Source of the DNA: DASPHG01 sp035629775
Lineage (GTDB): Bacteria; Actinomycetota; Thermoleophilia; Solirubrobacterales; Thermoleophilaceae
Reading direction: 5' to 3'
Assembly (NCBI GenBank): GCA_035629775.1
Contig: DASPHG010000055.1
Location: 1 to 64,000, forward strand
DNA length: 64,000 nucleotides
The position numbers and the translations under genes are program-made. Below are positions 6,893 to 14,350 of the stretch, one piece after another. The notes under the pieces are model-generated. The model ran no database searches, was not told the DNA's origin, and saw only the letters and a list, made by a program, of their open reading frames with translations. Numbering within the stretch: position 1 is the stretch's first letter; each line of letters begins with the position of its first letter.

Positions 6893-6996
6893 CCACGACG
6901 CCCCGACCACCCCTGGGGGGCAAACCGAAACGCCCTCTGTCGAACCGTCGTGGTGGCTCCGCTCATACAAAGTCCACCACCACGGTAGACAAATGA
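6889..6996 (+). CDS. 35-codon micro-ORF coupled on both sides
   Basis: GTG 6889 overlaps the stop of the RHH gene (GTGA), and the TGA at 6994-6996 overlaps the ATG of the next gene (ATGA), so the ORF exactly bridges two genes with 4-base overlaps on both sides. The 35-residue product starts VTTTPRPPLGGKPKRP and ends TTTVDK; it is basic and Pro/Thr/Ser-rich, probably disordered. No family is recognisable at this size. The double coupling is the only evidence that it is translated; it may serve mainly to carry ribosomes to the downstream start. Confidence 0.45.
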   Translation: MTTTPRPPLGGKPKRPLSNRRGGSAHTKSTTTVDK

Positions 6997-7667
6997 CCGC
7001 GACCACGAACGGAAACGGCGCACGATGCACGGTCGACGGGTGCCATGCGGGGGTCCACGGGCGGGGTTATTGCCGTGTTCATTACGACGAGGCCCGTTAT
7101 TTGGAGGCGTCGGGGCAGAGTCCCGAAGCCGTGGGAGCCGCCCGCCGGGAGCAGGCGATCGACGCCGCGCTGCGTCTCGGGGGCGTCCCGACGAGGGCGT
7201 GGGGCGTGCGCCTAGACGATCCGGCGTGGCCCACCACGGGCGAGGACTGGCGTAAGGCGTGGATAGACCGGCGGGAGCGGTTGCTTGCGGAGTACGCCCG
7301 CCCGCCGATCCGGCCGGGGTGGCGGCCGTGGGCGTGGTGGCTGTACGAGGCCGGCCGCGCCCAGCACTTGGTTTCGCTGTCGGAGGCTTTGGCCCGGAAT
7401 CGCGGCCCAGATCCCATCGACGAACGGGCCGACGCTTGGGACGAGTGGCATATCGAGCCTCTCGTCTTTCTGGCGTCACGCGGCGACCTGCGGGAGGACG
7501 AGCTCGAGGAGCTAGCCGCAAAAGCCGAGGAAGCGCGGCGGCGGGTCGGGACTGGCGCGGAGTGCATCGGCTCGGGCGGGGTCGACCGCAGCGACCGGCG
7601 GCGGGTCAAGGCATGGGAGGCGGTCACCGCCGCGATCGACAAACGAAATCTGGGAGGCGCCACATGA
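6993..7667 (+). CDS. Zinc-finger-containing hypothetical phage-type protein
   Basis: A 224-residue protein starting at ATG 6993 (4-base overlap with the micro-ORF). Near the N-terminus it has a C-x4-C-x8-C-x2-H pattern: 'CTVDGCHAGVHGRGYCRVHY', a knuckle seen next to HNH nucleases and in small phage DNA-binding proteins. The HNH catalytic motif itself is absent. The middle is Trp/Arg-rich (RPGWRPWAWWLYEAGRAQH), and the end is a charged helix (REDELEELAAKAEEARRRV). The ORF can be read upstream to 6813, but that part lies inside two other genes. It could bind nucleic acid; specific role unknown. Confidence 0.65.
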   Translation: MTATTNGNGARCTVDGCHAGVHGRGYCRVHYDEARYLEASGQSPEAVGAARREQAIDAALRLGGVPTRAWGVRLDDPAWPTTGEDWRKAWIDRRERLLAEYARPPIRPGWRPWAWWLYEAGRAQHLVSLSEALARNRGPDPIDERADAWDEWHIEPLVFLASRGDLREDELEELAAKAEEARRRVGTGAECIGSGGVDRSDRRRVKAWEAVTAAIDKRNLGGAT

Positions 7668-7876
7668 ATGCTGCGGGGAAAGAAGCCGCGCTGCGCGAGC
7701 TTGAGAATGCGCGGGAGCGCGTTGACCGAACGAATTTCTCGGACCCCGATGATCGTCGGGCGGCGATCGGGGCGCTGCGACGGGCCGAGGAAAACGCGCT
7801 TCGACAGGTGCCGGAGCTGCCCGTATGGACTCGACCTGCACCAAAGGGATGGGAGCCATCATGGCCGAAGAACTAG
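7664..7876 (+). CDS. 70-residue hypothetical protein
   Basis: ATG 7664 overlaps the previous stop (ATGA), with a gggagg-like ribosome site 8 bases upstream. The product is helical and charged (EAALRELENARERVDRT, DDRRAAIGALRRAEENALRQV) and ends with a Trp/Pro-rich tail (VWTRPAPKGWEPSWPKN). The C-terminal 5 codons overlap the start of the large tail-like gene. Its place directly before a tail gene would suit a small tail-assembly or connector protein; no family recognised. A longer frame from 7259 is antisense-like shadow and was trimmed. Confidence 0.6.
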   Translation: MNAAGKEAALRELENARERVDRTNFSDPDDRRAAIGALRRAEENALRQVPELPVWTRPAPKGWEPSWPKN

Positions 7877-10782
7877 TCCTGGACCCCGCCGAGGAAGCGG
7901 CCGACCGGGTCGAGGTTGACATCACGGAGTTTGTGGCGTTGGACGGTGTCGATTGGGGCGACGCGGAGGCCCAGCAGTTCATGGCGGAGGGCGCTTATGG
8001 GTCGTCGCCGGTGGATCACCAGGTGGCAAACCGGATCGTGTCGATGCCGCTCCGGCTGCGCGACCGTGGCGCAGTCTCGTTCGAGGAGGCGCGGCGGGCC
8101 TTGCAGGCGAAGGTCGCGCTCTTCCAGCGCGAGGGCGGCGTGCTGAAGCGCGTTGTGTCGAACGGCGGGACTATCTACGCGGACATCAGGAACGCGGCGC
8201 TCAGGCTCGGCGGCGGATGGGGGCAGTCGCGGGGCCGGTATGACGAGGACGCGGTGTTGACGTTGGAGTGTCTGCCGGATTGGTATGGGGCGGAGGTCGC
8301 GCTCGAGGCGCGCGAGGAAACGGACCTGCCCGAGCTGATCTTCGCCGAGGCGACTCGACCGGACCCGGAGACGACGACCTTCGCGATCACCGACGGCGGC
8401 GGGCTGAACCCTCACTGGATGGCGGCCGACGGGACGCTATTCGCGGGGGCTGGCGGGGCGTCAGCGAACTTGCGGTGGAGCACCGACGACGGCGCGACGT
8501 GGACGACGCACAGCCACACGTTCCCGCTGAACGTCCAAACCGTCCGCGATCTCGAGGACGGTGAGCTGCTGGTGTTCGTCGGCGGGTCAGGCACGCAGGC
8601 GGAAATCTGGAAGTCGTCGGGCTGGGCGGCGAACCGGGTGACCGCCACGTTCGCGGAGGTCCATCAGACGCACGCCTCGGGCTGCTACTTCGCGAACTCG
8701 TGGTCGATTTCCGTCTACGACAACCACGTTTTGGCGGCGGAGTACGGCAACAAGCTCGGCGGGGCCGACAACGCCCGCTACGTGTTCCACTCGGACGACT
8801 ACGGGGACACTTGGTCAACGATCTACGACCGTGGGGAGGGCGTCGGCCACCATCTCCACGGGGTCTGTTACGACCAGTATTGGGACCGGATCTGGGTGTC
8901 GTTCGGCGACGACACGAACGGGATCGTGTTCAGCGACGATTTCGGCGCGACCTGGAAGCTCGCCGATTACGGATCGTCAACGTCGAGCCCCAACCAGGCG
9001 GTCGGGATCATCGCGATGCCGGAGTGTGTGCTGTTCGCGTCCGACGCCGCCCCGAACGGGGTGTTGAAGTTCGATCGGTCACTCGGCCGGGACGTGACGT
9101 GGCCGCTCGCGCCGACGGTGGAGCTGATCTCGAACGGCGACTTCGAGGCGGACACGTCGGGGTGGACCGGCGGGGCAGGCTCGCCGGGCGCGACGTTGAC
9201 CCGCGTCACCTCGGAGCAGCACTCCGGCGCGGCTTCGCTCAAGGTCGATTGGGCCGGCGGCGGGAGCACGGGCGGCGCTTGGACGTTCGCCTCAGTTGAT
9301 GTGGACCCATCGACGCGGTACCTCGCGACGTTCTGGGTGAAGGGCGCCGCAGGCGGGGAGGCGCTGCGGATCAACCTGGTCGAGCGTGACGCCGCCGACG
9401 CGATCATCGCGCAAAGTTTCGTGAACTTCACGGCCACGACGGACTGGGAGCAGGTGAGCGTGGAGCGGCTGTTCAGCTCGACGGGCGTGAAGGCGCGGGT
9501 GGCGATCCAGGCGCAGTCGGGCAGCACGGCGGCGTACTCGGCGTACGTCGATGGCGTGTCGCTCGGGGTGAAGCGTTCTGTCATCGAGTCCGCCTACCGG
9601 CTGGACGACGCGACGACGTTGACGTGGCTCGGCCATCTGCCGTTCTGGACGGGGAACGTGGGCGACCCGGTGCTTTTCACGTTCGTCCCGGAGCTCGCGA
9701 CAGAGGCGTCGCGGGTGATCGCGACCTTGGACGGCGAACGCTTCTACGAGTTGTGGCGCGACTCGATCACGTACACGAGCCAGGGAATCGTGACGCTGCT
9801 CGGGCCGACCCCGAGCGGGAAGCTGATCGGCACCTCGAACGACGGGCGGCAGGTGAGCTATAGCCGCTTGACGGGCGAGGCACCCGACTGGTTTCCGGCG
9901 ATTCGGGGCGACTACCCCGCCCGTCTTCGGCTGGTCATTGACGAGCTGGACGACGAGGAGCAGAACGAGCTGCTGTGGGGCGTCCGATCGCGGTACTACT
10001 CCGCTGACTCAACTGCCGCCCTCGCCTACCAGGCGGAGGAACTGACCCCGACGTCTCCCGCTGCTGTCGCCACCCGAGCCTTGGCTTCCGGCGGGGCGGC
10101 GGACAATGTCGTCAACTACACGGACCTCCCGATCCGGGACGACTCGAACCCGTGGACGGAGATCCTGACGACGGCGCTCTCGGGCGCGGAGTTGTCGCAT
10201 ATGGGGACGTACCGGGTGTGGGCGCGGATCTTTCTGCTGGCGACCCACAAGCTTTGGCTCCGGTTCGCGTGGCAGGTCGGTGAACTCGGGTCCGGCGTGA
10301 CGACAAACTCTCCTGTGACGGTTGATGGCACCAACGGGTTCTATCTCGTTGACCTGGGCGAGATTTCGCTGCGGCCGACCGGGTCAGGCGATCACTCCTG
10401 GCAGGGCCGCATCGAGGCCGTCGGTGCGGCCGGCGGCGAGGACGTGGAGATAGACCGCGTCTACTTCCAGCCGTTGGATGAGGCGGCCGGTCGGTTGACT
10501 GGCAGCCCTGCGCTGGGGCCGAGCCGGACGCTTGAGCTTCGCACGGAGGGCGCGTTCTACGAGACGCCGGGCGGGTCATACAGCCCCGTCCCGTACGTCC
10601 GTGGCGATCTCCCGAGGCTGCCGGTAGGTGGGCTTGAGAACCGGACGGTCGAGGTGTTCATAAAGGCGGTTCGGGCGGGGCAGCCGATCACCGATTCAGT
10701 CCTGATTGACAACGGGGTTGACGACATCCGCGCGCAGGTGTTTCTAAGACCCTGTTGGCTGTTTATGCCCAGCGGCTCGTGA
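7861..10782 (+). CDS. Large phage tail-like protein with sialidase Asp-boxes and a carbohydrate-binding module
   Basis: A 973-residue protein, by far the largest gene of the element. Residues 1-150 resemble the opening of actinophage distal/minor tail proteins (VDITEFVALDGVDWG, 'VVSNGGTIYADIRNAALRL', 'LECLPDWYGAEVAL'). Residues about 170-400 contain a BNR/sialidase-like beta-propeller with Asp-boxes S-T-D-D-G-A-T-W (207-214), S-D-D-Y-G-D-T-W (311-318) and S-D-D-F-G-A-T-W (358-365). A CBM-like domain follows, starting 'NGDFEADTSGWTGG' at about 425. The C-terminal 400 residues are strand-rich. ATG 7861 is preferred over 7825 because gggag lies 5 bases upstream. It probably recognises host surface glycans; an enzymatic activity is not shown. 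Confidence 0.78.
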   Translation: MAEELVLDPAEEAADRVEVDITEFVALDGVDWGDAEAQQFMAEGAYGSSPVDHQVANRIVSMPLRLRDRGAVSFEEARRALQAKVALFQREGGVLKRVVSNGGTIYADIRNAALRLGGGWGQSRGRYDEDAVLTLECLPDWYGAEVALEAREETDLPELIFAEATRPDPETTTFAITDGGGLNPHWMAADGTLFAGAGGASANLRWSTDDGATWTTHSHTFPLNVQTVRDLEDGELLVFVGGSGTQAEIWKSSGWAANRVTATFAEVHQTHASGCYFANSWSISVYDNHVLAAEYGNKLGGADNARYVFHSDDYGDTWSTIYDRGEGVGHHLHGVCYDQYWDRIWVSFGDDTNGIVFSDDFGATWKLADYGSSTSSPNQAVGIIAMPECVLFASDAAPNGVLKFDRSLGRDVTWPLAPTVELISNGDFEADTSGWTGGAGSPGATLTRVTSEQHSGAASLKVDWAGGGSTGGAWTFASVDVDPSTRYLATFWVKGAAGGEALRINLVERDAADAIIAQSFVNFTATTDWEQVSVERLFSSTGVKARVAIQAQSGSTAAYSAYVDGVSLGVKRSVIESAYRLDDATTLTWLGHLPFWTGNVGDPVLFTFVPELATEASRVIATLDGERFYELWRDSITYTSQGIVTLLGPTPSGKLIGTSNDGRQVSYSRLTGEAPDWFPAIRGDYPARLRLVIDELDDEEQNELLWGVRSRYYSADSTAALAYQAEELTPTSPAAVATRALASGGAADNVVNYTDLPIRDDSNPWTEILTTALSGAELSHMGTYRVWARIFLLATHKLWLRFAWQVGELGSGVTTNSPVTVDGTNGFYLVDLGEISLRPTGSGDHSWQGRIEAVGAAGGEDVEIDRVYFQPLDEAAGRLTGSPALGPSRTLELRTEGAFYETPGGSYSPVPYVRGDLPRLPVGGLENRTVEVFIKAVRAGQPITDSVLIDNGVDDIRAQVFLRPCWLFMPSGS

Positions 10783-10887
10783 GCGCCGAGCTGAAACGTT
10801 CCTTCCTCGAACATGACGGAGCCAACCCGAAGGCCGGGCCATACAAGGCGGGCGTAGCATGAGGGCGAACCATCGAGGGGGTCGCCC

Positions 10888-11232
10888 GTGGCAGACGAGG
10901 AAGAGAGCGCAAAGGCCCGGCGCACCGTGCGGGCGTTCACGCGGTCGCAGACCGTCGCTGAACCCGCGCCAGTCCTGCTCACCGAGCCCGAACTCGCGCG
11001 CGGGGAGCAACTCAACGCGTGGCTTGCGGACAAGTGGGAGGACGCGAACTGCCCCTATTGCGGGCACGACGCGTGGTCAATCGACCCGATTGCGCGTTAC
11101 CTGGACCGTCCTTCGCGGCGGGACTCGGTCCCGGTTTACGCGGTCATTTGCAAGAGGTGCGCCGTTGAGACGCTGCTCAACGCCGATCGGGTGGGCTTAT
11201 GGCCGGACCGCCCACGGCGGGAGGACCGCTGA
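10888..11232 (+). CDS. Zinc-ribbon-like hypothetical protein
   Basis: A 114-residue protein starting at GTG 10888, with gagggg upstream. Two CxxC knuckles, 'CPYCGHDAW' (residues about 55-63) and 'VICKRCAVE' (about 91-99), could form one zinc ribbon. The N-terminus is charged and basic (MADEEESAKARRTVRAFTRS). It follows the tail-like gene after 105 bases without a clear hairpin and is coupled by a 1-base overlap to the next membrane protein gene. Function unknown; similar small zinc-ribbon proteins are common near tail genes of actinophages. Confidence 0.65.
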   Translation: MADEEESAKARRTVRAFTRSQTVAEPAPVLLTEPELARGEQLNAWLADKWEDANCPYCGHDAWSIDPIARYLDRPSRRDSVPVYAVICKRCAVETLLNADRVGLWPDRPRREDR

Positions 11233-11648
11233 TGGAAGCGAGTTCGCCCGGGTCCGGCGGCAAGTTCGTTATCGAGACGCCGGTTGCGATGCCGAGCGAG
11301 GAATCGCGGGAGCACGTGACCGTTAGGCGGCGCGATCTAGACGAGTGGGCGGCTGAGGTCGAGCGAATCATCAAGAACCCGCTGGAAAATGCTTCGGCTT
11401 GGACCGCAGGACTCGCAACTCTGGCGATTGGCGTTGCCATCTCTGGCCTGACGCTTCTTGCCGCAGAGGACGTGCCGATGTGGGTGCATCTTGTCCATTG
11501 GTCCGTTGTCGCGGGAGCGGGTTTCTCTGCCGTCTTTACGGGGTGGGTTAACAGCCAGCAGCAGAAGAGCACGCAAGGTCGTGGCGATCTTCTAGCTGGT
11601 CGTATCCGTAAGGAGTGCGAGCACGCTCCTACGGCGGGGCAGGATTAG
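11232..11648 (+). CDS. Membrane protein with two transmembrane helices (element)
   Basis: A 138-residue protein. The N-terminal ~65 residues are charged and cytoplasmic-looking (REHVTVRRRDLDEWAAEVERI). Two transmembrane helices follow: 'ASAWTAGLATLAIGVAISG' (about 69-90) and 'WVHLVHWSVVAGAGFSAVF' (about 97-118), with a basic tail. ATG 11232 overlaps the previous stop by one base. In size and topology it resembles two-helix holins or superinfection-exclusion proteins, and its position after a tail gene would suit a holin. No lysin gene is present beside it, so the holin idea is weak. Confidence 0.65.
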   Translation: MEASSPGSGGKFVIETPVAMPSEESREHVTVRRRDLDEWAAEVERIIKNPLENASAWTAGLATLAIGVAISGLTLLAAEDVPMWVHLVHWSVVAGAGFSAVFTGWVNSQQQKSTQGRGDLLAGRIRKECEHAPTAGQD

Positions 11649-11778
11649 GCGGCTTGAGCGCGCGGAGCGGTCAACTGCTTATAGGGGAGCGCGTCACCGT
11701 GCAGGAGCGCCAGGAGCGTGTCGCGGAAGAGGTAGGGGTTCTTCCTGCCTTTGAAGCGGTACTCCAGGCCATTTCATT
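11645..11778 (-). pseudogene. Possible remnant of a small minus-strand gene without a start codon
   Basis: On the minus strand one frame reads LEYRFKGRKNPYLFRDTLLA and continues to a hydrophobic/basic end, stopping with TAA at 11645-11647. This has natural-looking composition (GRKNPYLFRDTLL, ALPYKQLT), unlike the neighbouring frames. It has no ATG, GTG or TTG in frame before a TGA a few codons upstream. An AAAGGAG ribosome site with ATGs lies just upstream in the other two frames, so one indel would restore a start. It is the only minus-strand coding signal in the element. It may be a decayed gene or a CTG-initiated one. Confidence 0.35.
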
Positions 11779-11998
11779 GACTCCTTTGGTCGCTCGCCGG
11801 GCGGAGTGTCGCGCATTGCCGCCGGGCGGCAATGAACGGTAGGGCCGACTACTTGCCTCCGACCGCCAGCGGGCGTAGAGTCGCGCTAACTGAAATGACG
11901 CGCCGGGTGATTTGGGCACCCGACGCGCCGGGCGCGAGCCTAGTCATCGCCTCCGTCGCATCGAACGCCCAAACGGCGCTCGACCCGAGGAGGGCCAC
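11649..11998. other. 350-bp intergenic region inside the element
   Basis: This is the largest gap in the element, between the two-helix membrane protein and the next gene train. It contains the minus-strand remnant (11645-11778), a perfect palindrome at 11815-11833 and an Arg/Ser-rich set of overlapping frames that do not look coding. It probably holds the promoter of the 11999-14308 gene train including the integrase. Confidence 0.5.
11815..11833 (+). promoter_or_regulatory. Perfect 19-bp palindrome (9-bp arms, 1-bp centre), operator-like
   Basis: ATTGCCGCC-G-GGCGGCAAT is a perfect inverted repeat with a single central base. It lies 166 bases upstream of the gene train that ends with the integrase. 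The form is typical of a dimeric repressor operator; no T-run follows, so a terminator is less likely. Confidence 0.45.
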
Positions 11999-12454
11999 AT
12001 GGCCGGAGTAACGCTCGCAGTCCCCGCTGAGTTCGCCGAGGATTTCCGCGCCGCGCTCGTTAGGGAGATTGCTTTCGACGTTGGCCAGATTGAGGACGAC
12101 GAGAAGGCACGAGCCGAGAGGCTCGCGGGCAGCGTCTTCGCGGAGAAGTTCAACGAGGAGGACGTGCGCTACCACCGCGCCCAGCTCGACGCCGATATGG
12201 CACTAGCGGCGCAGGCCGGGATCGCAGACACGGGCGCGATAGAGCTGACCGAGACTGGTGCCCCCGGTCAGCTCGCGCACATCTGCGAGGCGATGGCGCA
12301 GCAAGTTGTCCAGCCGCAGATCGCGCGGGCGCTCGAGATCGCCCCGCTCGATGATGCGACAGCGTTGCGGCCGATGATCGCTTCGCTGACTTGGGCGGTC
12401 GAGAACGCGGAGAGCCTGTTCGGCGAGCTTGCGCGCAGGGCGGAGGCGGCGTGA
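11999..12454 (+). CDS. Hypothetical helical element protein
   Basis: A 151-residue cytoplasmic protein with an excellent ribosome site (gaggagg, 6 bases before ATG 11999), which decides the start against the longer frame from 11912. The sequence is helical and acidic (PAEFAEDFRAALVREIAFDV, DARLAAQ-type helices, 'IASLTWAVENAESLFGELARRAEAA'). No cysteine pairs, catalytic motifs or membrane segments are visible. It is the first gene of the last block and overlaps the next start (TGATG). No family recognised. Confidence 0.7.
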   Translation: MAGVTLAVPAEFAEDFRAALVREIAFDVGQIEDDEKARAERLAGSVFAEKFNEEDVRYHRAQLDADMALAAQAGIADTGAIELTETGAPGQLAHICEAMAQQVVQPQIARALEIAPLDDATALRPMIASLTWAVENAESLFGELARRAEAA

Positions 12455-12618
12455 TGACGGCCCTGGACGCACGACTGACCACCGCCGAGCGGGAGAGCCG
12501 CTCACTCCGCCGCATCGCGGCGACGTTGCGCGTCGAGATCGAGCAACTGCCCACCGACTCGTCTCTCCGCGACTCGCTGGCCCGGTGTCTCACCGATCTT
12601 GAGGAGGGGGTGAGCTGA
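12454..12618 (+). CDS. 54-residue helical hypothetical protein
   Basis: ATG 12454 overlaps the previous stop by one base and its own stop overlaps the next ATG by one base (TGATG both times). The product is a single charged helical unit (LDARLTTAERESRSLRRIAATL, DSSLRDSLARCLTDLEEGVS), compatible with a small coiled-coil or a DNA-binding accessory peptide. The evidence that it is a gene is its conserved-looking spacing and coupling within the block. Function unknown. Confidence 0.6.
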   Translation: MTALDARLTTAERESRSLRRIAATLRVEIEQLPTDSSLRDSLARCLTDLEEGVS

Positions 12619-13121
12619 TGGTCGCGCACGAGCAGGACTTGGCCTATGAGGACGTCCTTGCCTACCTCTCCGACCGCGACGGCGATCCAGTAGCGGTTAC
12701 GTCGTATCCGACATTTCACCTGCCGCCCGCTGGAGAGTTCGGCCGGGCGGCACCGACATTGCTCGGGCTGACCATGAACACGAATCTGGACAAGATCGAG
12801 CCTGTTTCGCAAGCGGAGTCTGAGCGGTGGCTCGACGGTCGAGCCGGGGCACGTATTCCTTTTCACGACGACGAAGGGCATCGCTCCGGCGACTTAGTGC
12901 TGACCCGAGAGTGGTTCACGGGTGCGGTGCTTGAAGACGCAGCAGCGGTCCTGCGCATCGTCGTCTTTGCGAACACCGCCGCCGAGCCGTTCTACCCGCC
13001 AGTGGGGCAAGAGCGCGAATCGGGCGGCGACGTACCCGCCTACGACGCGGTTGGTTGGGGTTTTGCGCTCGACTTCGGCGGACCCCCGGTCGCCGGCCGC
13101 TGGGCGAGGGGCGAGTCCTGA
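12618..13121 (+). CDS. Hypothetical element protein upstream of integrase
   Basis: A 167-residue protein of mixed alpha/beta composition, without signal peptide or membrane segments. Notable stretches are 'YEDVLAYLSDRDGDPVAVTSY', 'SGDLVLTREWFTGAVLEDA' and 'VLRIVVFANTAAEPFYPPVG'. It lies between two 1-base overlaps, the second with the integrase start (TGATG at 13119-13123), so it is expressed together with the integrase. No recognisable family. A control or cargo role would fit its position but is only inference. Confidence 0.65.
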   Translation: MVAHEQDLAYEDVLAYLSDRDGDPVAVTSYPTFHLPPAGEFGRAAPTLLGLTMNTNLDKIEPVSQAESERWLDGRAGARIPFHDDEGHRSGDLVLTREWFTGAVLEDAAAVLRIVVFANTAAEPFYPPVGQERESGGDVPAYDAVGWGFALDFGGPPVAGRWARGES

Positions 13122-14308
13122 TGGCCGCACCGATGGAGCGAACAAAGACGCCCGGCATCTTCAAGAGGGGCAGCCGTTACGTCGTCGTCTACAAGGTGAA
13201 CGGACGGCAGCGGAAAGAGTCCGCCCGCACCTATGACGAGGCCCGGCGGCTCAAGCGGTCCCGGGAGGCCGACCGCGACCGAGGCGACCTCGGTGCGCTC
13301 TCGAAGGTCACGTTCCATTCCTACGCCCGCGAGTGGATTGACCGCTACCAGGGGACCGGAAAGCGTGGATTCCGCGAGGAGACGCGGGACGAGTATCGGC
13401 GGCTGTTGGAGAGGTACGCGCTCCGGTACTTCGGTCCACGCGTGAACGTGGCCGAGATCACGCCGCGCCAGATCGCCGACTACCTCGGCTGGCTTGTTCA
13501 GCAGCCGTCCCGAAGGGGCGGGACGCTCTCCGACTCGTCGGTTCACAACGCGTTCAAGCCGCTGGCGGCGTGTCTCGCGACGGCGAGGCGCGAGGGGCTG
13601 ATCCGTCACAACCCTGCCGCTGAGGCGACCATGCCCCACCGGCCACGGGTCGAGGACGACGAGGACAAGGTCCGCCCGTTCCCGCCCGGCGTGATGGAGA
13701 TGGTCGTGGCGTTCGTCCACCCCCGCCACCGCCTAATGCTCGAGCTGTTGGCGGCAACTGGTGTCCGTCGGTCGGAGCTGATCGCGCTTCAGGGCAAGCA
13801 CTTGAAGCTGGACGGCGGCGACCCGTTGATTCGCGTTCGCCAGCGGGTGCGAAGGATGAAGGGGAAGGGGCTCGTCGTGGGGGCGCTGAAATCCCGCTAC
13901 GCACGACGAGATCTCCCGATACCCCTCGGGCTTGCTGACCGTCTGAGGGCGCTACAGACGCCCGCAGCGGAGTTCGTGTTCACGAGCCAAGTCGGGACCG
14001 TGATCGACCCGGACAACGTGTTCGAGAGAGTCCTACGGCCGGCGTGCGAGGAGGCCGGGGCCGAGTGGGCCGGCTTCCACACGTTCAGACATACGGTTGC
14101 GTCTCGCCTGTTCGCCCAGGGGCGGAACGTGGTCCAGGTCCAGAAGTGGCTCGGGCACCACTCGCCGAGCTTCACGCTCGACACCTACGTCCATCTGCTC
14201 GACGGCGACCTCGGCGGGCCGCTCGGGGTGGCAACCCCGGTGGCAACCGAAGCCACCGAAAGCGCCCGAAACACCGTCCCGCTGGATGCCCTAGAAATCG
14301 CGGCGTAG
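13121..14308 (+). CDS. int: Tyrosine recombinase (phage-type integrase)
   Basis: A 395-residue site-specific recombinase that catalyses integration at tRNA-Gly. Order: a short arm-binding N-terminal domain (about 1-60, KRGSRYVVVYKVNGRQRKES), a SAM-like core-binding domain (about 62-165), and a catalytic domain with the full set of active-site residues: Arg216 (ATGVRRSEL), Lys257 (LKSRYARRDLPI), His320 and Arg323 (FHTFRHT), His346 (WLGHHS) and nucleophile Tyr356 (LDTYVHL). ATG 13121 overlaps the upstream stop by one base and excludes the longer frame from 13055. It ends 42 bases before the right att repeat, the usual int-attP arrangement. It appears intact and active. Confidence 0.96.
   Translation: MAAPMERTKTPGIFKRGSRYVVVYKVNGRQRKESARTYDEARRLKRSREADRDRGDLGALSKVTFHSYAREWIDRYQGTGKRGFREETRDEYRRLLERYALRYFGPRVNVAEITPRQIADYLGWLVQQPSRRGGTLSDSSVHNAFKPLAACLATARREGLIRHNPAAEATMPHRPRVEDDEDKVRPFPPGVMEMVVAFVHPRHRLMLELLAATGVRRSELIALQGKHLKLDGGDPLIRVRQRVRRMKGKGLVVGALKSRYARRDLPIPLGLADRLRALQTPAAEFVFTSQVGTVIDPDNVFERVLRPACEEAGAEWAGFHTFRHTVASRLFAQGRNVVQVQKWLGHHSPSFTLDTYVHLLDGDLGGPLGVATPVATEATESARNTVPLDALEIAA
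14228..14247 (+). promoter_or_regulatory. Candidate integrase arm-type sites, right end
   Basis: GTGGCAA at 14228-14234 and GTGGCAAC at 14240-14247 repeat in direct orientation with a 12-base period, exactly as at the left end (3177-3196). They lie within the 3' coding end of int, 104 bases inside the right core repeat, as expected for a P arm. The assignment as integrase binding sites is inferred from symmetry with the left end. Confidence 0.55.
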
Positions 14309-14350
14309 AGCGAAACCGTCTAACCGACCGAAGCGCACCGAAAGCCAGAC

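Noticed and set aside
11232..11648. Holin call for the two-helix protein
   Set aside because: Size and topology fit, but no lysin is nearby and the long charged N-terminal region is unusual for a holin; left as an unknown membrane protein.
11615..11842. 75-codon plus-strand ORF after the two-helix membrane protein
   Set aside because: No ribosome site, overlaps the previous gene in another frame, and its composition does not look coding; the opposite strand carries the better signal.
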